A stretch of 14,258 nt of DNA from Bacteroidales bacterium UBA2559. Its GTDB lineage: Bacteria; Bacteroidota; Bacteroidia; Bacteroidales; Bacteroidaceae. The notes below the pieces were generated by a model. It was given only the letters and a program-made list of their open reading frames with translations. It did not search any database and was not told the DNA's origin. Shown one piece after another: positions 1-9,591 of this stretch. Position numbers and translations under genes: made by a program. Position 1 is the stretch's first letter. Every line of letters starts with the position of its first letter. The DNA lies in assembly GCA_002340405.1 (NCBI GenBank), contig DDLZ01000025.1, forward strand, positions 9,191 to 23,448, read 5' to 3'.

Positions 1-2864
1 ATAGAACCGGTATGGATCACAATGCCATCACGTATTACGCGTGCGCGATCGTTACGCGACACCTTGCCGTCACGTACACGGCATCCGGCCACTGCGCCAA
101 CCTTGGATATGTGGAACACCTCCATAACCTCGACGGTCGATGTAACCTCTTCCTTGATCTTGGGTGCAAGCAGGCCCTCCATAGCCGACTTAACCTCGTC
201 GATGGCATCGTAAATTATAGAGTAAATGTGTATGTCAACATCGTTTTGTTCAGCCATTCGCTTGGCAGCACTCGACGGACGCACTTCAAAACCTATAATA
301 ATGGCGTTAGATGCCGATGCCAGGCTGACATCGCTTTCAGAGATAGCACCCACAGCCTTATGGATTACGTTAACCTTCACATTAGATGTTGAAAGCTTGA
401 TAAGCGAGTCACTCAGAGCCTCGACGGAGCCGTCCACATCGGCCTTAACAATAAGGTTGAGCTCGTGGAAATCACCCATCTTGATACGGCGTCCTATCTC
501 GTCCAGAGTAAGTGTCTGCGTGGTACGGATACCCTGCTCGCGCTGCAACTGCTCACGCTTGCCGGTAATCTCACGCGCTTCACGCTCGGTCTCGACAACA
601 TGGAAAGAGACACCGGCCTGGGGAGCGCCGTTCAGACCGAGGATCAGCACCGGTTCAGAGGGAGCGGCAGACTTAATTTTTTGGTTACGCTCATTGAACA
701 TAGCCTTGATCTTACCCCATGATGTACCTGCAATCACTATGTCACCCATATTAAGAGTGCCGTTCGACACAAGTACTGTAGCTATGTATCCGCGTCCCTT
801 GTCGAGTGAGGATTCTATGATGGAACCTGTAGCGTTACGATTGGGATTGGCCTTGAGTTCAAGCATCTCGGCCTCGAGCAACACCTTCTCCATAAGTTCG
901 GGAACACCTGTTCCTTTCTTGGCCGATATATCCTGTGACTGATACTTGCCGCCCCAGTCTTCAACCAGAAAGTTCATCTGTGCCAGCTTTTCCTTGATAC
1001 GCTCAGGATCGGCAGAAGGTTTATCGATCTTATTTATGGCAAACACTATAGGTACGCCTGCTGCAGTAGCGTGAGCTATTGCCTCCTTGGTCTGCGGCAT
1101 CACATTGTCATCGGCTGCCACAATGATTATGGCAACGTCAGTAACCTGAGCACCGCGGGCACGCATGGCAGTGAATGCCTCGTGACCCGGAGTATCCAGG
1201 AATGTTATGTGACGGCCATCTTCCAGTTGAACATTATAGGCGCCTATGTGCTGAGTTATACCGCCGGCCTCACCGGCTATTACATTTGACTTGCGTATAT
1301 AATCAAGAAGTGATGTCTTACCGTGATCCACATGGCCCATCACAGTCACGATAGGTGCACGAGGCTGCAGATCCTCCTCCCTATCCTCCTCTTCGCTGAT
1401 CTGTTGTGCCACCTCGACACTTATAAAATCGGTTGTGAACCCATATTCATCGGCCACAATTTTTATTGTATCGGCATCCAAACGCTGATTAATTGAGACC
1501 ATCATTCCCACGCTCATACAGGTGGCTATAACCTTGTTTACAGGTATGTTCATCATGGTGGCCAACTCGTTGGCTGTCACAAATTCGGTCAGTTTAAGCA
1601 CCTTGCTCTCAGCCATCTCCTGCTCCAGAGCCTCCTGTTGGCGCATCTGCACCTGCTCACGCTTGTCCTTGCGATATCTTGACGAACTGCTCTTACCCTT
1701 CTGGAAGGATGAGAAAGTATCTCTTATCTGACGGTTTACATCTTTATTGGAGAAATCGTTCTTATCATTCTTATTATAACGACGGTCTTTACTGCTGCGA
1801 CCACCACCTTTTGAACTGCGACTTTCGCCTGAACCTGAACCCTGATGGTAATTCTCGGCTTTTGTAAGGTCAACCTTCTCGCCTCCGATACGTACCCTCT
1901 TCTTCTTGCGGGGTCCGTCTTGTGGACGGCTGCCTTCAGCGCCCTGTGTAGGCTTGATCTCTTTTATAAGTGAATCCTTGAACTGCTGACGCTGTTTTTG
2001 GCGCAACTGTTCCTTTGCCTCACGTTCTTTCTTCTTCTCCTCCTTGGACTTCTTTTTGGGACGGGTTGATTGATTGATAGCCGTCAGATCAATTTTTCCG
2101 ACGGTTTTAAGCTTCAAACCTCCATACTTGGGTATTTTTACTTTAAAAACCTGTTCCTTACCCTGTTCTTTTTCAGCTTCGGATTTCGTATCGGCTGTAG
2201 CTTTAGGAGCGGTGACTTTCTCAGCCGGTGAAGAGGCAACGGATTTTACAGTTTCATCCTTGGGCTTCTGTTTTTTTGCCACTTCAGGTTTAGAGGTCTT
2301 CGCTTTCTGTGCTTCGGTCTTGACCGTCTCAGGTTGTTTCTTTTGAACTGTTTTCTTCGGCTCAGGTTTTGATGACGATTTAACAGGAGCCGTTACTTCG
2401 GGCTCTGCCGACTCTTTAACCGGCTCAGTGGGCTTTTCCGGTTCAACGGGTTTAACCGGTGCTGCAGGTTTAACCGATTCAACAGGCTTAACCGGTTCGG
2501 CAGGCTTTTCAACCTTTGGAGCATCCAGGTCTATCTTGCCCACGGTCTTTATCTTTATGACCGGCTCAACCAAAACTTCCGGTTCGGCAGAAGCCTTAGA
2601 CTCCTCCTTAACGGATGCTTCTTCGGGCTCATCAGCTTTAGGACGTTTGCTATAGCGCTCCTGGAGGAAACGGTTGGCCTCCTCGCGTATAGATTTGTCC
2701 TGACTGAATTCAGCCACCAGCAGTCTGTACTGCTTATCGGTAAGTTTCTGGTTAAGATCATCTTTTACGTCTGTAAAACCTTTCTTATGCAGAAACTCAA
2801 CAAGAGTGGCTGAGCCCACATTCAACTCTCTTGTAACTTTACTTATTCTTATCGTTATCGCCAT
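1..2864 (-). CDS. infB: Translation initiation factor IF-2, 3' end cut off by window
   Basis: IF-2 is the GTPase that brings initiator fMet-tRNA to the ribosome and promotes subunit joining. The first 954 residues are present, and by family comparison about 60 C-terminal residues lie beyond the window. The N-terminal IF2_N domain (about 1-60, starting MAITIRISK) is followed by a long, low-complexity Pro/Val/Glu/Lys and Lys/Arg/Ser linker (about 70-415). A second IF2_N-like helical domain covers about 421-480, and the GTPase domain starts near 505. GTPase motifs are intact: GHVDHGKT (510-517), DTPGH (557-561), NKID (611-614) and a SAKKG G5 motif. Beta-barrel and C-terminal domains follow. The start at 2864 gives the conserved N-terminus and lies 48 bases after the nusA stop, so infB is probably the last of three cotranscribed genes. 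The linker contains a repeated KTVGKIDL element and a PVKPVE-type tract. Confidence 0.97.
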   Translation of the reverse strand, partial: MAITIRISKVTRELNVGSATLVEFLHKKGFTDVKDDLNQKLTDKQYRLLVAEFSQDKSIREEANRFLQERYSKRPKADEPEEASVKEESKASAEPEVLVEPVIKIKTVGKIDLDAPKVEKPAEPVKPVESVKPAAPVKPVEPEKPTEPVKESAEPEVTAPVKSSSKPEPKKTVQKKQPETVKTEAQKAKTSKPEVAKKQKPKDETVKSVASSPAEKVTAPKATADTKSEAEKEQGKEQVFKVKIPKYGGLKLKTVGKIDLTAINQSTRPKKKSKEEKKKEREAKEQLRQKQRQQFKDSLIKEIKPTQGAEGSRPQDGPRKKKRVRIGGEKVDLTKAENYHQGSGSGESRSSKGGGRSSKDRRYNKNDKNDFSNKDVNRQIRDTFSSFQKGKSSSSRYRKDKREQVQMRQQEALEQEMAESKVLKLTEFVTANELATMMNIPVNKVIATCMSVGMMVSINQRLDADTIKIVADEYGFTTDFISVEVAQQISEEEDREEDLQPRAPIVTVMGHVDHGKTSLLDYIRKSNVIAGEAGGITQHIGAYNVQLEDGRHITFLDTPGHEAFTAMRARGAQVTDVAIIIVAADDNVMPQTKEAIAHATAAGVPIVFAINKIDKPSADPERIKEKLAQMNFLVEDWGGKYQSQDISAKKGTGVPELMEKVLLEAEMLELKANPNRNATGSIIESSLDKGRGYIATVLVSNGTLNMGDIVIAGTSWGKIKAMFNERNQKIKSAAPSEPVLILGLNGAPQAGVSFHVVETEREAREITGKREQLQREQGIRTTQTLTLDEIGRRIKMGDFHELNLIVKADVDGSVEALSDSLIKLSTSNVKVNVIHKAVGAISESDVSLASASNAIIIGFEVRPSSAAKRMAEQNDVDIHIYSIIYDAIDEVKSAMEGLLAPKIKEEVTSTVEVMEVFHISKVGAVAGCRVRDGKVSRNDRARVIRDGIVIHTGS
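2414..2511 (-). repeat. Degenerate PVKP/PVEP codon repeat in the infB linker
   Basis: Inside infB, at about residues 118-151, the protein is a run of short imperfect units such as PVKPVE, PAAPVKP, PEKPTEP. At the DNA level this appears as recurring ggtttaaccg/ggcttaaccg-like decamers. It is in frame and forms part of the unstructured linker between the N-terminal domain and the GTPase core. Repeats like this tend to change length between strains, but no length variation can be seen from one sequence. Confidence 0.7.
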
Positions 2865-2912
2865 CTATAAACTTATAATTGTCTCTTCGGAAAACCAATC
2901 TCCGAAAATATC

Positions 2913-4199
2913 CTATTTTAGAAATTTACTGAATTCCTCTTCATCCTGAAACTCCTGCGCCAAAATAACAAGGATTTCATCAACCTGTTCCTCTTCAAGA
3001 TCAACGGTTTCAGAAAGCACCATACGGTCTGTGCGTAGCACCGATTTGGCAGTCTCAAAACCTGCATCATGCAGAGAGTCAATAATCCAGTCTTCAATAT
3101 CACCGCGGAAATCATCCAAATAGATATCCTCTTCTGTGAGATCGGTTTCAAGCTCACGGTAAACGTCAATAGTATATTCCGTAAGCATGCTGGCAAGCTT
3201 GATGTTCAGACCACTCTTACCTATGGCAAGCGACACCTGGTCCTGCTTCAGATAAACCTTGGCAAGACGGGCTTCCGTATCGAGCTTAAGCTCGGAGACT
3301 TTAGCGGGACTGAGGGCGCGCTTTATGAAAAGCTCAATGTTCGATGTGTAGTTTATGACATCGATATTCTCATTTCTAAGTTCCCGCACTATCCCGTGGA
3401 TACGAGAACCCTTAACACCCACACAAGCACCCACAGGATCAATGCGGTCATCATAAGATTCAACCGCAATCTTAGCCCTTTCACCGGGAATACGGGCAAT
3501 CTTCTTGATTGTAATCAAGCCGTCACTTATTTCAGGAACCTCCTGCTCAAACAGACGCTGCAGGAATACCGGTGAGGTACGGCTCAGTATGATGCGGGGA
3601 TTGTTGACGTTTTCCACACGCTCCACTACAGCCCTTACACTCTCACCCTTGCGGAAGAAATCACTCGGGATCTGCTCGGTCCTTGGTAGTAACAACTCAT
3701 TGCCGTCCTCATCAAGCAGCAGTATCTCTTTTTTCCAAATCTGATAGACATCGGCCGACACAATCATACCTATCATTTCGGTATATTTGTTGTACAGACT
3801 GTCCTTTTCCAACTCCAGAATCTTTGAAGCAAGAGTCTGCCTTAGATTCAGGATTGCACGACGTCCGAATTTTGAAAAATCAACCGGTTCGGAAACCTCC
3901 TCGCCCACTTCGAAATCTTCGGCAATCTGACGGGCATCCGAAAGTGAAATCTGAGTATTGACATCCTCAAGTTCATTGTCTTCAACAACAATTCTGGCAC
4001 GCTGAATTTCACAGTCACCCTTATCCGGATTAACTATTATCGTGTAGTTTTCATCGGTACCGAACATTTTCGAAATAACACTGCGAAAACTCTCTTCAAG
4101 AACGCTTACCAGCGTCATACGGTCAATATTCTTTAATTCCTTAAACTCCTGGAAGGTATCGATCAGCGAAATAGTCGCCTCTTTCTTAGTCCTAGCCAT
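2913..4199 (-). CDS. nusA: Transcription termination/antitermination factor NusA
   Basis: NusA binds RNA polymerase and nascent RNA and modulates pausing, intrinsic termination and antitermination. The 428-residue product has the standard order. The N-terminal polymerase-binding domain covers about 1-130 and begins MARTKKEAT, with LIDTFQEFKELKNIDR. The S1 domain covers about 138-205, KH1 has its GVKG loop near residue 261, and KH2 has IGKSG near 326. A helical acidic segment from about 364 (DDFRGDIEDWI onward) resembles a single helix-hairpin-helix region. The protein is shorter than E. coli NusA (495 residues) and lacks a full second C-terminal acidic repeat, as I understand is usual outside Proteobacteria. 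It starts one base after the rimP stop, so translation of the two is probably coupled. It is followed by infB in the classic operon order. Confidence 0.97.
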   Translation of the reverse strand: MARTKKEATISLIDTFQEFKELKNIDRMTLVSVLEESFRSVISKMFGTDENYTIIVNPDKGDCEIQRARIVVEDNELEDVNTQISLSDARQIAEDFEVGEEVSEPVDFSKFGRRAILNLRQTLASKILELEKDSLYNKYTEMIGMIVSADVYQIWKKEILLLDEDGNELLLPRTEQIPSDFFRKGESVRAVVERVENVNNPRIILSRTSPVFLQRLFEQEVPEISDGLITIKKIARIPGERAKIAVESYDDRIDPVGACVGVKGSRIHGIVRELRNENIDVINYTSNIELFIKRALSPAKVSELKLDTEARLAKVYLKQDQVSLAIGKSGLNIKLASMLTEYTIDVYRELETDLTEEDIYLDDFRGDIEDWIIDSLHDAGFETAKSVLRTDRMVLSETVDLEEEQVDEILVILAQEFQDEEEFSKFLK

Positions 4200-4200
4200 C

Positions 4201-4671
4201 TTATTTTATACTTATTACATATTTTGAATATTTCACTTCATCGTGGCTGAAACGCATCTCAACCTCAACTGTTTTAGGACGTTTGCTGCCTTCAACCAGC
4301 TGCTTCTGTCCGGTTCTGAGCACAAATCCTTTCTTATCGGCCGACACGAGTATGCCTTTCAGTTTTGTGCCGGTCTTGGGAAGGACCTCAACCTCATGAC
4401 CAATATGATTGATATATTGCTGAAGTACCTTGAAAGGCTGACCTATGCCGGCTGAACCAACCTCAAGCTCATAATCTTCGACATTGCGATCAAGGAAAGA
4501 TTCAATGAAACGGCTCAATTCAACACAGTCATCAATCCAGACCCCTTCAGCCTGATCAATCTCAACTGTAATTCTGTTGTCCGGTGTCACCTGAACATCA
4601 ACCAGGAAATAGCTTTCCTTACCTTCAAGCCACTGCTTGGCAATATCGATAACTCTTTGTTTTTCAATCAT
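4201..4671 (-). CDS. rimP: Ribosome maturation factor RimP
   Basis: RimP helps mature the 30S ribosomal subunit. The 156-residue protein has the family's two-domain form. The N-terminal alpha/beta domain (about 1-80) includes the conserved stretch WIDDCVELSRFIE and EVGSAGIGQPF, the counterpart of the EVSSPGLDRPL motif. The C-terminal SH3-like barrel (about 85-156) includes LKGILVSADKKGFVL. The ATG at 4669-4671 has a clear GAGG Shine-Dalgarno core at 4678-4681, six bases upstream. That is noteworthy because such sites are weak or absent on most Bacteroidota genes. It heads the rimP-nusA-infB operon and is preceded by a Bacteroidota-type promoter and a leader of about 94 bases with two terminator-like hairpins. 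Confidence 0.95.
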   Translation of the reverse strand: MIEKQRVIDIAKQWLEGKESYFLVDVQVTPDNRITVEIDQAEGVWIDDCVELSRFIESFLDRNVEDYELEVGSAGIGQPFKVLQQYINHIGHEVEVLPKTGTKLKGILVSADKKGFVLRTGQKQLVEGSKRPKTVEVEMRFSHDEVKYSKYVISIK

Positions 4672-4695
4672 ATAAAACCTCAGTTATTAACCCGT

Positions 4696-4725
4696 AAAAA
4701 TCGTACTCACATACTGAAAGTACGA
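4696..4725 (-). terminator. Second leader hairpin upstream of rimP, terminator-like
   Basis: Read on the minus strand, a perfect 7-base-pair stem (TCGTACT/AGTACGA, plus-strand arms 4701-4707 and 4719-4725) with an 11-base loop is followed directly by five T residues (4696-4700). The stem is less GC-rich than the hairpin before it, so it would be a weaker terminator. It ends about 25 bases before the rimP start codon. It may work with the first hairpin as part of an attenuator. Confidence 0.5.
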
Positions 4726-4747
4726 AAAAAGAGGCCTTACAGCCTCT
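4725..4747 (-). terminator. Intrinsic terminator/attenuator in the rimP leader
   Basis: On the minus strand the sequence AGAGGC-TGTAAG-GCCTCT is followed by a run of T residues: a 6-base-pair, mostly GC stem with a 6-base loop and a U-tract (plus-strand 4725-4730 is all A). It lies downstream of the candidate rimP promoter and upstream of the rimP start, so it would stop transcripts before rimP-nusA-infB is reached. It would also end any read-through from the acetylesterase gene. Whether it is a regulated attenuator or just an insulating terminator is inference. Confidence 0.7.
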
Positions 4748-4769
4748 CCACACATAATCTTAACGGGCA

Positions 4770-4801
4770 CAAATATAGTTTATATTGTAATCCGTTCCAA
4801 A
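4770..4801 (-). promoter_or_regulatory. Bacteroidota-type promoter for rimP-nusA-infB
   Basis: The minus strand has TTTG (4798-4801), 20 bases, then TATATTTG (4770-4777), which matches the Bacteroidota consensus TTTG-N19/20-TAnnTTTG fully. The predicted start of transcription is near 4765, giving a leader of about 94 bases before rimP. Confidence 0.75.
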
Positions 4802-4868
4802 TAAAAATGCAAAAAAATGACTGGAAGCAATGCTCCGACCATTTTTTATCATAATTCAAGAATTCAAA

Positions 4869-6193
<1,325 letters not shown>

Positions 6194-6209
6194 CCCGTAA
6201 ACTGTACTC

Positions 6210-7880
6210 TCACTCTTTGCTGTTTGCAGGAGCGGCAAGCAGCGAGTTATAACGTTCGCCATCATCAAGCAGGCTTACCGCTTCAGACAAAATTTTATCG
6301 CCCCCCATGCTCTGGATCACCCCACCGCGCTGGTAATAGTACCGTGTGGCTATATCCATACCTACCAGTCTTTTAATGTCGTCCCGGAATATGTCAAGGT
6401 CCTTTCGAAGGTCATACTCAAGCTTTATTGCCAGGGCATCAAACTCAGCTGAAGCCTTGTCCGCCAGCCCCTCGATCTGAGCAATCCTCCTCAGTGTTGT
6501 CAGTCCTCTGCTGCTGCTACTGGTAAATTCGAATTCCGAATTGCAGACAAACTCCTTGAATGACTCGTAATCATCGTCGGTGAATTCAAAAACATCCATC
6601 GGAGCAATCGTGTCATGTTTAAGACAATACTCATTAGAATAATCGAAAAGCACAACATCCTGTGAAAGACTATAAAGTATGTCGGGCATAGTGTCCATTT
6701 TGCATATCACATCAGGTATTATTCCTCCACCCTCACGTACCGGTCGTCCCGCAGCAGTATAGAACTGGTGCTTAAGGCTGTCAGGTATATGCTCGGCCTC
6801 GCCCCTCTCATTTCGTCGGGAATAATCTATCTCCTGAATACATCGGCCACTCGGAATATAATACTTGGCGGTAGTCACCTTTAGCACCCCGTTATAGGGC
6901 AAAGGTCTGGTGCTCTGAACAAGTCCTTTACCAAATGTAGAAGAGCCTACAATAACAGCTCTATCCAAGTCCTGAAGTGCCCCTGCAACAATTTCCGATG
7001 CCGATGCCGACTGCCCGTCAGTCAAAACGACAAGAGGGATTTCAACGTCAATCGGATTGCGTTCGGTTTTGTAAGTCCTTTCAGATTGCGGGATCCTTCC
7101 ACGAGTCTCAAGTACCATGGTTCCCCTGGGCACAAACATACCTACAATATTAATAGCTTCATTCAACAGTCCGCCTCCATTGCCGCGCAGGTCGAGTATG
7201 ACACCTTTGGCACCCTGTTCTTTCAGGTTGACAAGTGCCGCCATCACCTCTCTTGAGCAGTTCTCGGTAAATTGATTCAGCTGTATATAGCCGTGTCCCT
7301 CCCACATGCCGTAATAGGGGACAGCGGGCAGCGCTATAACACTACGGACAACATCCAGATCAATGGAATCCTCAACGCCGGGACGCCGTACAGTGACCTG
7401 AACTTTGGTGTCAGATTCGCCCCGTAGCTTGTCGCTTACGTATGAAGAAGCCTTGCCTTTCATGCTTTCACCATCAATCCTGAGAATCATGTCACCGGCA
7501 CGAAGCCCATAGCGTGCGGCAGGCATCCCTTCATAAGGCTCCTCTATGCATATCCATTCGCGGTCGGGATACTGGCGGATTATTGCTCCTATCCCGGCAT
7601 ATTTTCCGGTAGTCATCATCTTAAGGTCATTCTGATCCGATTCGGGGAAAAACTGCGTGTAGGGATCTATCTCGCTTAACATGGCATCTATCCCGGCTCC
7701 GATAACCTTTTGAGGGTCGATGGAGTCAACATAGAAAAAATCCAGTTCATGCACTATGTAATGGAACGTCTCCAAATTTTTGGACAGCTCGAAATCATGT
7801 CCCTGCGCTGACAGACACACAGGAACAAGCAACAGCGAAAATATAGTAATCTGAAATGATTTCCTGAATATCTCTTTCAT
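6210..7880 (-). CDS. S41 family carboxy-terminal processing protease with PDZ domain
   Basis: This family cleaves envelope proteins near their C-termini, using a Ser-Lys dyad. The ATG at 7878-7880 gives 556 residues with a typical signal peptide (MKEIFRKSFQ, hydrophobic core, CLSAQG); the in-frame start at 7919 would add 13 residues in front and is less likely. The order is an N-terminal helical part (DPQKVIGAGIDAMLSEIDPYT), a PDZ domain (about 85-160, with GIGAIIRQ and YGLRAGDMILRIDGE), then the S41 core. The catalytic Ser is probably Ser293 in GQSASASE and the Lys is Lys318 in TFGKGLVQ, the 25-residue spacing of CtpA/CtpB enzymes. A glycine-rich loop (DLRGNGGG) is also conserved. The C-terminal extension of about 150 residues is helical and typical of the Bacteroidota form. 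It probably acts in the periplasm. No promoter match was found upstream. Confidence 0.93.
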   Translation of the reverse strand: MKEIFRKSFQITIFSLLLVPVCLSAQGHDFELSKNLETFHYIVHELDFFYVDSIDPQKVIGAGIDAMLSEIDPYTQFFPESDQNDLKMMTTGKYAGIGAIIRQYPDREWICIEEPYEGMPAARYGLRAGDMILRIDGESMKGKASSYVSDKLRGESDTKVQVTVRRPGVEDSIDLDVVRSVIALPAVPYYGMWEGHGYIQLNQFTENCSREVMAALVNLKEQGAKGVILDLRGNGGGLLNEAINIVGMFVPRGTMVLETRGRIPQSERTYKTERNPIDVEIPLVVLTDGQSASASEIVAGALQDLDRAVIVGSSTFGKGLVQSTRPLPYNGVLKVTTAKYYIPSGRCIQEIDYSRRNERGEAEHIPDSLKHQFYTAAGRPVREGGGIIPDVICKMDTMPDILYSLSQDVVLFDYSNEYCLKHDTIAPMDVFEFTDDDYESFKEFVCNSEFEFTSSSSRGLTTLRRIAQIEGLADKASAEFDALAIKLEYDLRKDLDIFRDDIKRLVGMDIATRYYYQRGGVIQSMGGDKILSEAVSLLDDGERYNSLLAAPANSKE

Positions 7881-7978
7881 AATAGGATTAAAAAAACAGT
7901 AAAATACTCTTTTTATCACTTTTATCTGCGAAGATATGACAAAAAAAGCGTGTGACGATGTTTTTTTCCTTAAAGGAG

Positions 7979-8009
7979 TTTGGATATCTTAAAAAAGGTG
8001 GTAAATTTG
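7979..8009 (+). promoter_or_regulatory. Promoter of tRNA-Asn
   Basis: TTTG (7979-7982), 19 bases, then TAAATTTG (8002-8009) fits the Bacteroidota promoter consensus completely. Transcription would start near 8014, about 48 bases before the mature tRNA, leaving a 5' leader to be removed by RNase P. Confidence 0.8.
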
Positions 8010-8061
8010 CACCGCATTTGCAAGCAGCTCAATACTGTTAGCATGCAAACAGAGCAAAAAC

Positions 8062-8135
8062 GCTTCTTTAGCTCAGTCGGTTAGAGCATCTGACTGTTAA
8101 TCAGGGGGTCCTAGGTTCAAGTCCTAGAAGGAGCG
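8062..8135 (+). tRNA. tRNA-Asn (anticodon GTT)
   Basis: A full cloverleaf can be drawn. The acceptor stem is GCTTCTT (8062-8068) with AAGGAGC (8128-8134), including one G-U-type pair, and the D arm is GCTC/GAGC. The anticodon stem is TCTGA/TCAGG around loop CTGTTAA, with GTT at positions 34-36. The T arm is CTAGG-TTCAAGT-CCTAG. The discriminator is G at 8135. Positions 8136-8137 read CA and then G, so the CCA end is not encoded. A strong terminator hairpin begins right after the discriminator. Confidence 0.95.
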
Positions 8136-8173
8136 CAGAAAAGTCCCGACTATGTGCGGGACTTTTCTGTTTT
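8136..8173 (+). terminator. Intrinsic terminator of tRNA-Asn
   Basis: A perfect 13-base-pair stem (CAGAAAAGTCCCG, 8136-8148, with its complement at 8157-8169) with an 8-base loop is followed by TTTT. It starts at the base after the tRNA discriminator. It also lies 19 bases beyond the stop of the convergent mannose-1-phosphate guanylyltransferase gene, so it may limit antisense read-through too, though no T-run follows on that strand. Confidence 0.9.
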
Positions 8174-8191
8174 ATGTTTTATATACGGTGC

Positions 8192-9280
8192 TCAGGTGTA
8201 TTTTTCACCGTACTTCATTATGGAGTCTTTTATATATCTCTTAAAATCCGTTTCCGAATTACGACGGCATATTACCAACACATCATCGGTATCAACCACC
8301 AGAAAATCCGAAAGATCGTCAATCACCACAAGCTTCTTCTCTTTATTACACGGGAACATGCTGTTATGGCTGTTGTAAATCTGATGGTTATACAAACCCA
8401 GCACATTGCCATTTTCATCCTTATTGCAATAGTCATACAGCAAATCCCAGCTCTCGATATCATTCCAACGAAAATCACCGGTTGCCATATAGACCTTGTC
8501 AGTCTTTTCAAGAATCCCGTAATCGATTGATATGTACGGGAAAGCTTCATATAGGGTATAAAGCAAATTACGTCTGGAATCACGGTTACGCAGCGTATCA
8601 TATATGCGATCCAGTTGGGCTGTCATCTCCGCAAGGCATGAATGGGCTATTTCAATGAGTGAATTTACATCCCACATCAGGATACCTGAGTTCCAGAAAA
8701 ACTCGCCGCTTTCAACAAACACCTTGGCAAATGATTTCGCAGGTTTCTCGGTGAACGTACGAACCTTATACATGCCATCCTTTTTTTCTTCGTCTATCTG
8801 AATATAACCGAAACGGGTCTCCGGGCGTGTGGGTTTAATGCCTACAGTTAGAATTCCATCATTATTTTCAACAAATCGCATACCTCGCTCAATAACTTCG
8901 GCATAAGGTTTATCATCAATAATTACCGTATCCGATGGCACCACAACCACATTTGCATTTGGATTCATATCACGAATATGGTAAGCCGCAAGTATAATGC
9001 TGGGTGCTGTACCCTTCATCGCCGGCTCACGCAAGACCTGAACGGGATTCATATCGGGCAGTTGCCTGCACACGTCATCATAAAAATCAAGATTGGTTGA
9101 CACTATGATATTCTCGAAAGGCACTATCTTCTTCATTCTCTCAACGGTTTTACTCAGAAGAGTAGAGCCGTCATTATTTAAATCAAGAAATTGTTTTGGC
9201 AGACCTTTTCTGCTCAAAGGCCATAAGCGGGTGCCAAAACCGCCGGCCAACACTACGCAGTAGTTATCTTTTCCTAACAT
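8192..9280 (-). CDS. Mannose-1-phosphate guanylyltransferase (GDP-mannose pyrophosphorylase)
   Basis: The enzyme makes GDP-mannose from mannose-1-phosphate and GTP in the cytoplasm, the donor for mannose and GDP-fucose-type sugars in surface glycans. The 362-residue protein has the nucleotidyltransferase signature GGFGTRLWPLSR (13-24) followed by KGLPKQF. The conserved block FTEKP (176-180) and the downstream WNSGI motif form the sugar-phosphate site. Length and C-terminus show a single-function enzyme without the fused phosphomannose isomerase domain of long ManC proteins. It is a one-gene unit, convergent with tRNA-Asn. I found no full promoter consensus upstream; the 9281-9457 gap contains only short AT-rich palindromes and a 10-base-spaced repeat. 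The ugd-type gene near the window end makes a second sugar nucleotide, fitting a polysaccharide role. Confidence 0.93.
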   Translation of the reverse strand: MLGKDNYCVVLAGGFGTRLWPLSRKGLPKQFLDLNNDGSTLLSKTVERMKKIVPFENIIVSTNLDFYDDVCRQLPDMNPVQVLREPAMKGTAPSIILAAYHIRDMNPNANVVVVPSDTVIIDDKPYAEVIERGMRFVENNDGILTVGIKPTRPETRFGYIQIDEEKKDGMYKVRTFTEKPAKSFAKVFVESGEFFWNSGILMWDVNSLIEIAHSCLAEMTAQLDRIYDTLRNRDSRRNLLYTLYEAFPYISIDYGILEKTDKVYMATGDFRWNDIESWDLLYDYCNKDENGNVLGLYNHQIYNSHNSMFPCNKEKKLVVIDDLSDFLVVDTDDVLVICRRNSETDFKRYIKDSIMKYGEKYT

Positions 9281-9340
9281 ATATATTAATTAATAGTTCT
9301 CCGTATATAGTTGCGCAATCAAAACGTAGTTACGAAGTTA

Positions 9341-9358
9341 TCAAATGATTTCAAATGA
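9341..9358. repeat. Two TCAAATGA copies ten bases apart upstream of the guanylyltransferase
   Basis: TCAAATGA occurs at 9341-9348 and 9351-9358, that is, on the same helical face. It is about 60-80 bases upstream of the guanylyltransferase start. It could be a tandem binding site or chance in AT-rich sequence; nothing else supports a role. Confidence 0.3.
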
Positions 9359-9432
9359 ACAAATAGAAAACGCTTTTTTATGCTGTCTCCAAAAAACAGT
9401 CGCTCTTTTCTCTGATTATCGATAAAATATCG

Positions 9433-9440
9433 TACCTTCG
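9433..9440 (+). promoter_or_regulatory. Possible -7 element of tRNA-Leu
   Basis: TACCTTCG differs by one base from TAnnTTTG and lies 18 bases before the mature tRNA. The -33 region is poor (TCTG at 9411-9414, 18-base spacing). A short dyad, CGATA-AAA-TATCG (9420-9432), directly abuts it. Confidence 0.4.
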
Positions 9441-9457
9441 CGCCGGTTTTGGACCAA

Positions 9458-9542
9458 GCCCAGATGGCGGAATAGGTAGACGCGCTGGTCTCAAACACCA
9501 GTAGGGCAACCTGTGCCGGTTCGATTCCGGCTCTGGGTACCA
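9458..9542 (+). tRNA. tRNA-Leu (anticodon CAA), CCA encoded
   Basis: The acceptor stem is GCCCAGA (9458-9464) with TCTGGGT (9532-9538, one G-U pair). The anticodon stem is CTGGT/ACCAG around loop CTCAAAC, giving anticodon CAA for the UUG codon. A class II variable arm (TAGGGCAACCTG region) and T arm GCCGG-TTCGATT-CCGGC follow. The discriminator is A (9539), and CCA is encoded at 9540-9542, unlike the tRNA-Asn in this window. Confidence 0.95.
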
Positions 9543-9543
9543 G

Positions 9544-9583
9544 AAGGCCCCTGTAAATCAATTGGTTTACAGGGGCCTTTGTT
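9544..9583 (+). terminator. Intrinsic terminator of tRNA-Leu
   Basis: A perfect 14-base-pair stem (AAGGCCCCTGTAAA, 9544-9557, with its complement at 9566-9579) and an 8-base loop is followed by a T-rich tail (TGTTTT). It starts two bases after the encoded CCA. Confidence 0.9.
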
Positions 9584-9591
9584 TTACTCAA

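Noticed and set aside
226..942. A 238-residue plus-strand open frame opposite infB
   Set aside because: It is antisense to conserved IF-2 coding sequence and has a low-complexity Ser/Leu/Arg composition typical of shadow frames.
8062..9542. tRNA genes as integration sites for a mobile element
   Set aside because: No integrase, no repeated tRNA 3' end and no compositional shift; the genes between them are ordinary housekeeping genes.
9319..9591. A 90-residue minus-strand reading frame with VPRAGIEPAQVALLVFETSAST
   Set aside because: This is the well-known false protein produced by translating the antisense of a tRNA-Leu gene; it lies over tRNA-Leu and its terminator.
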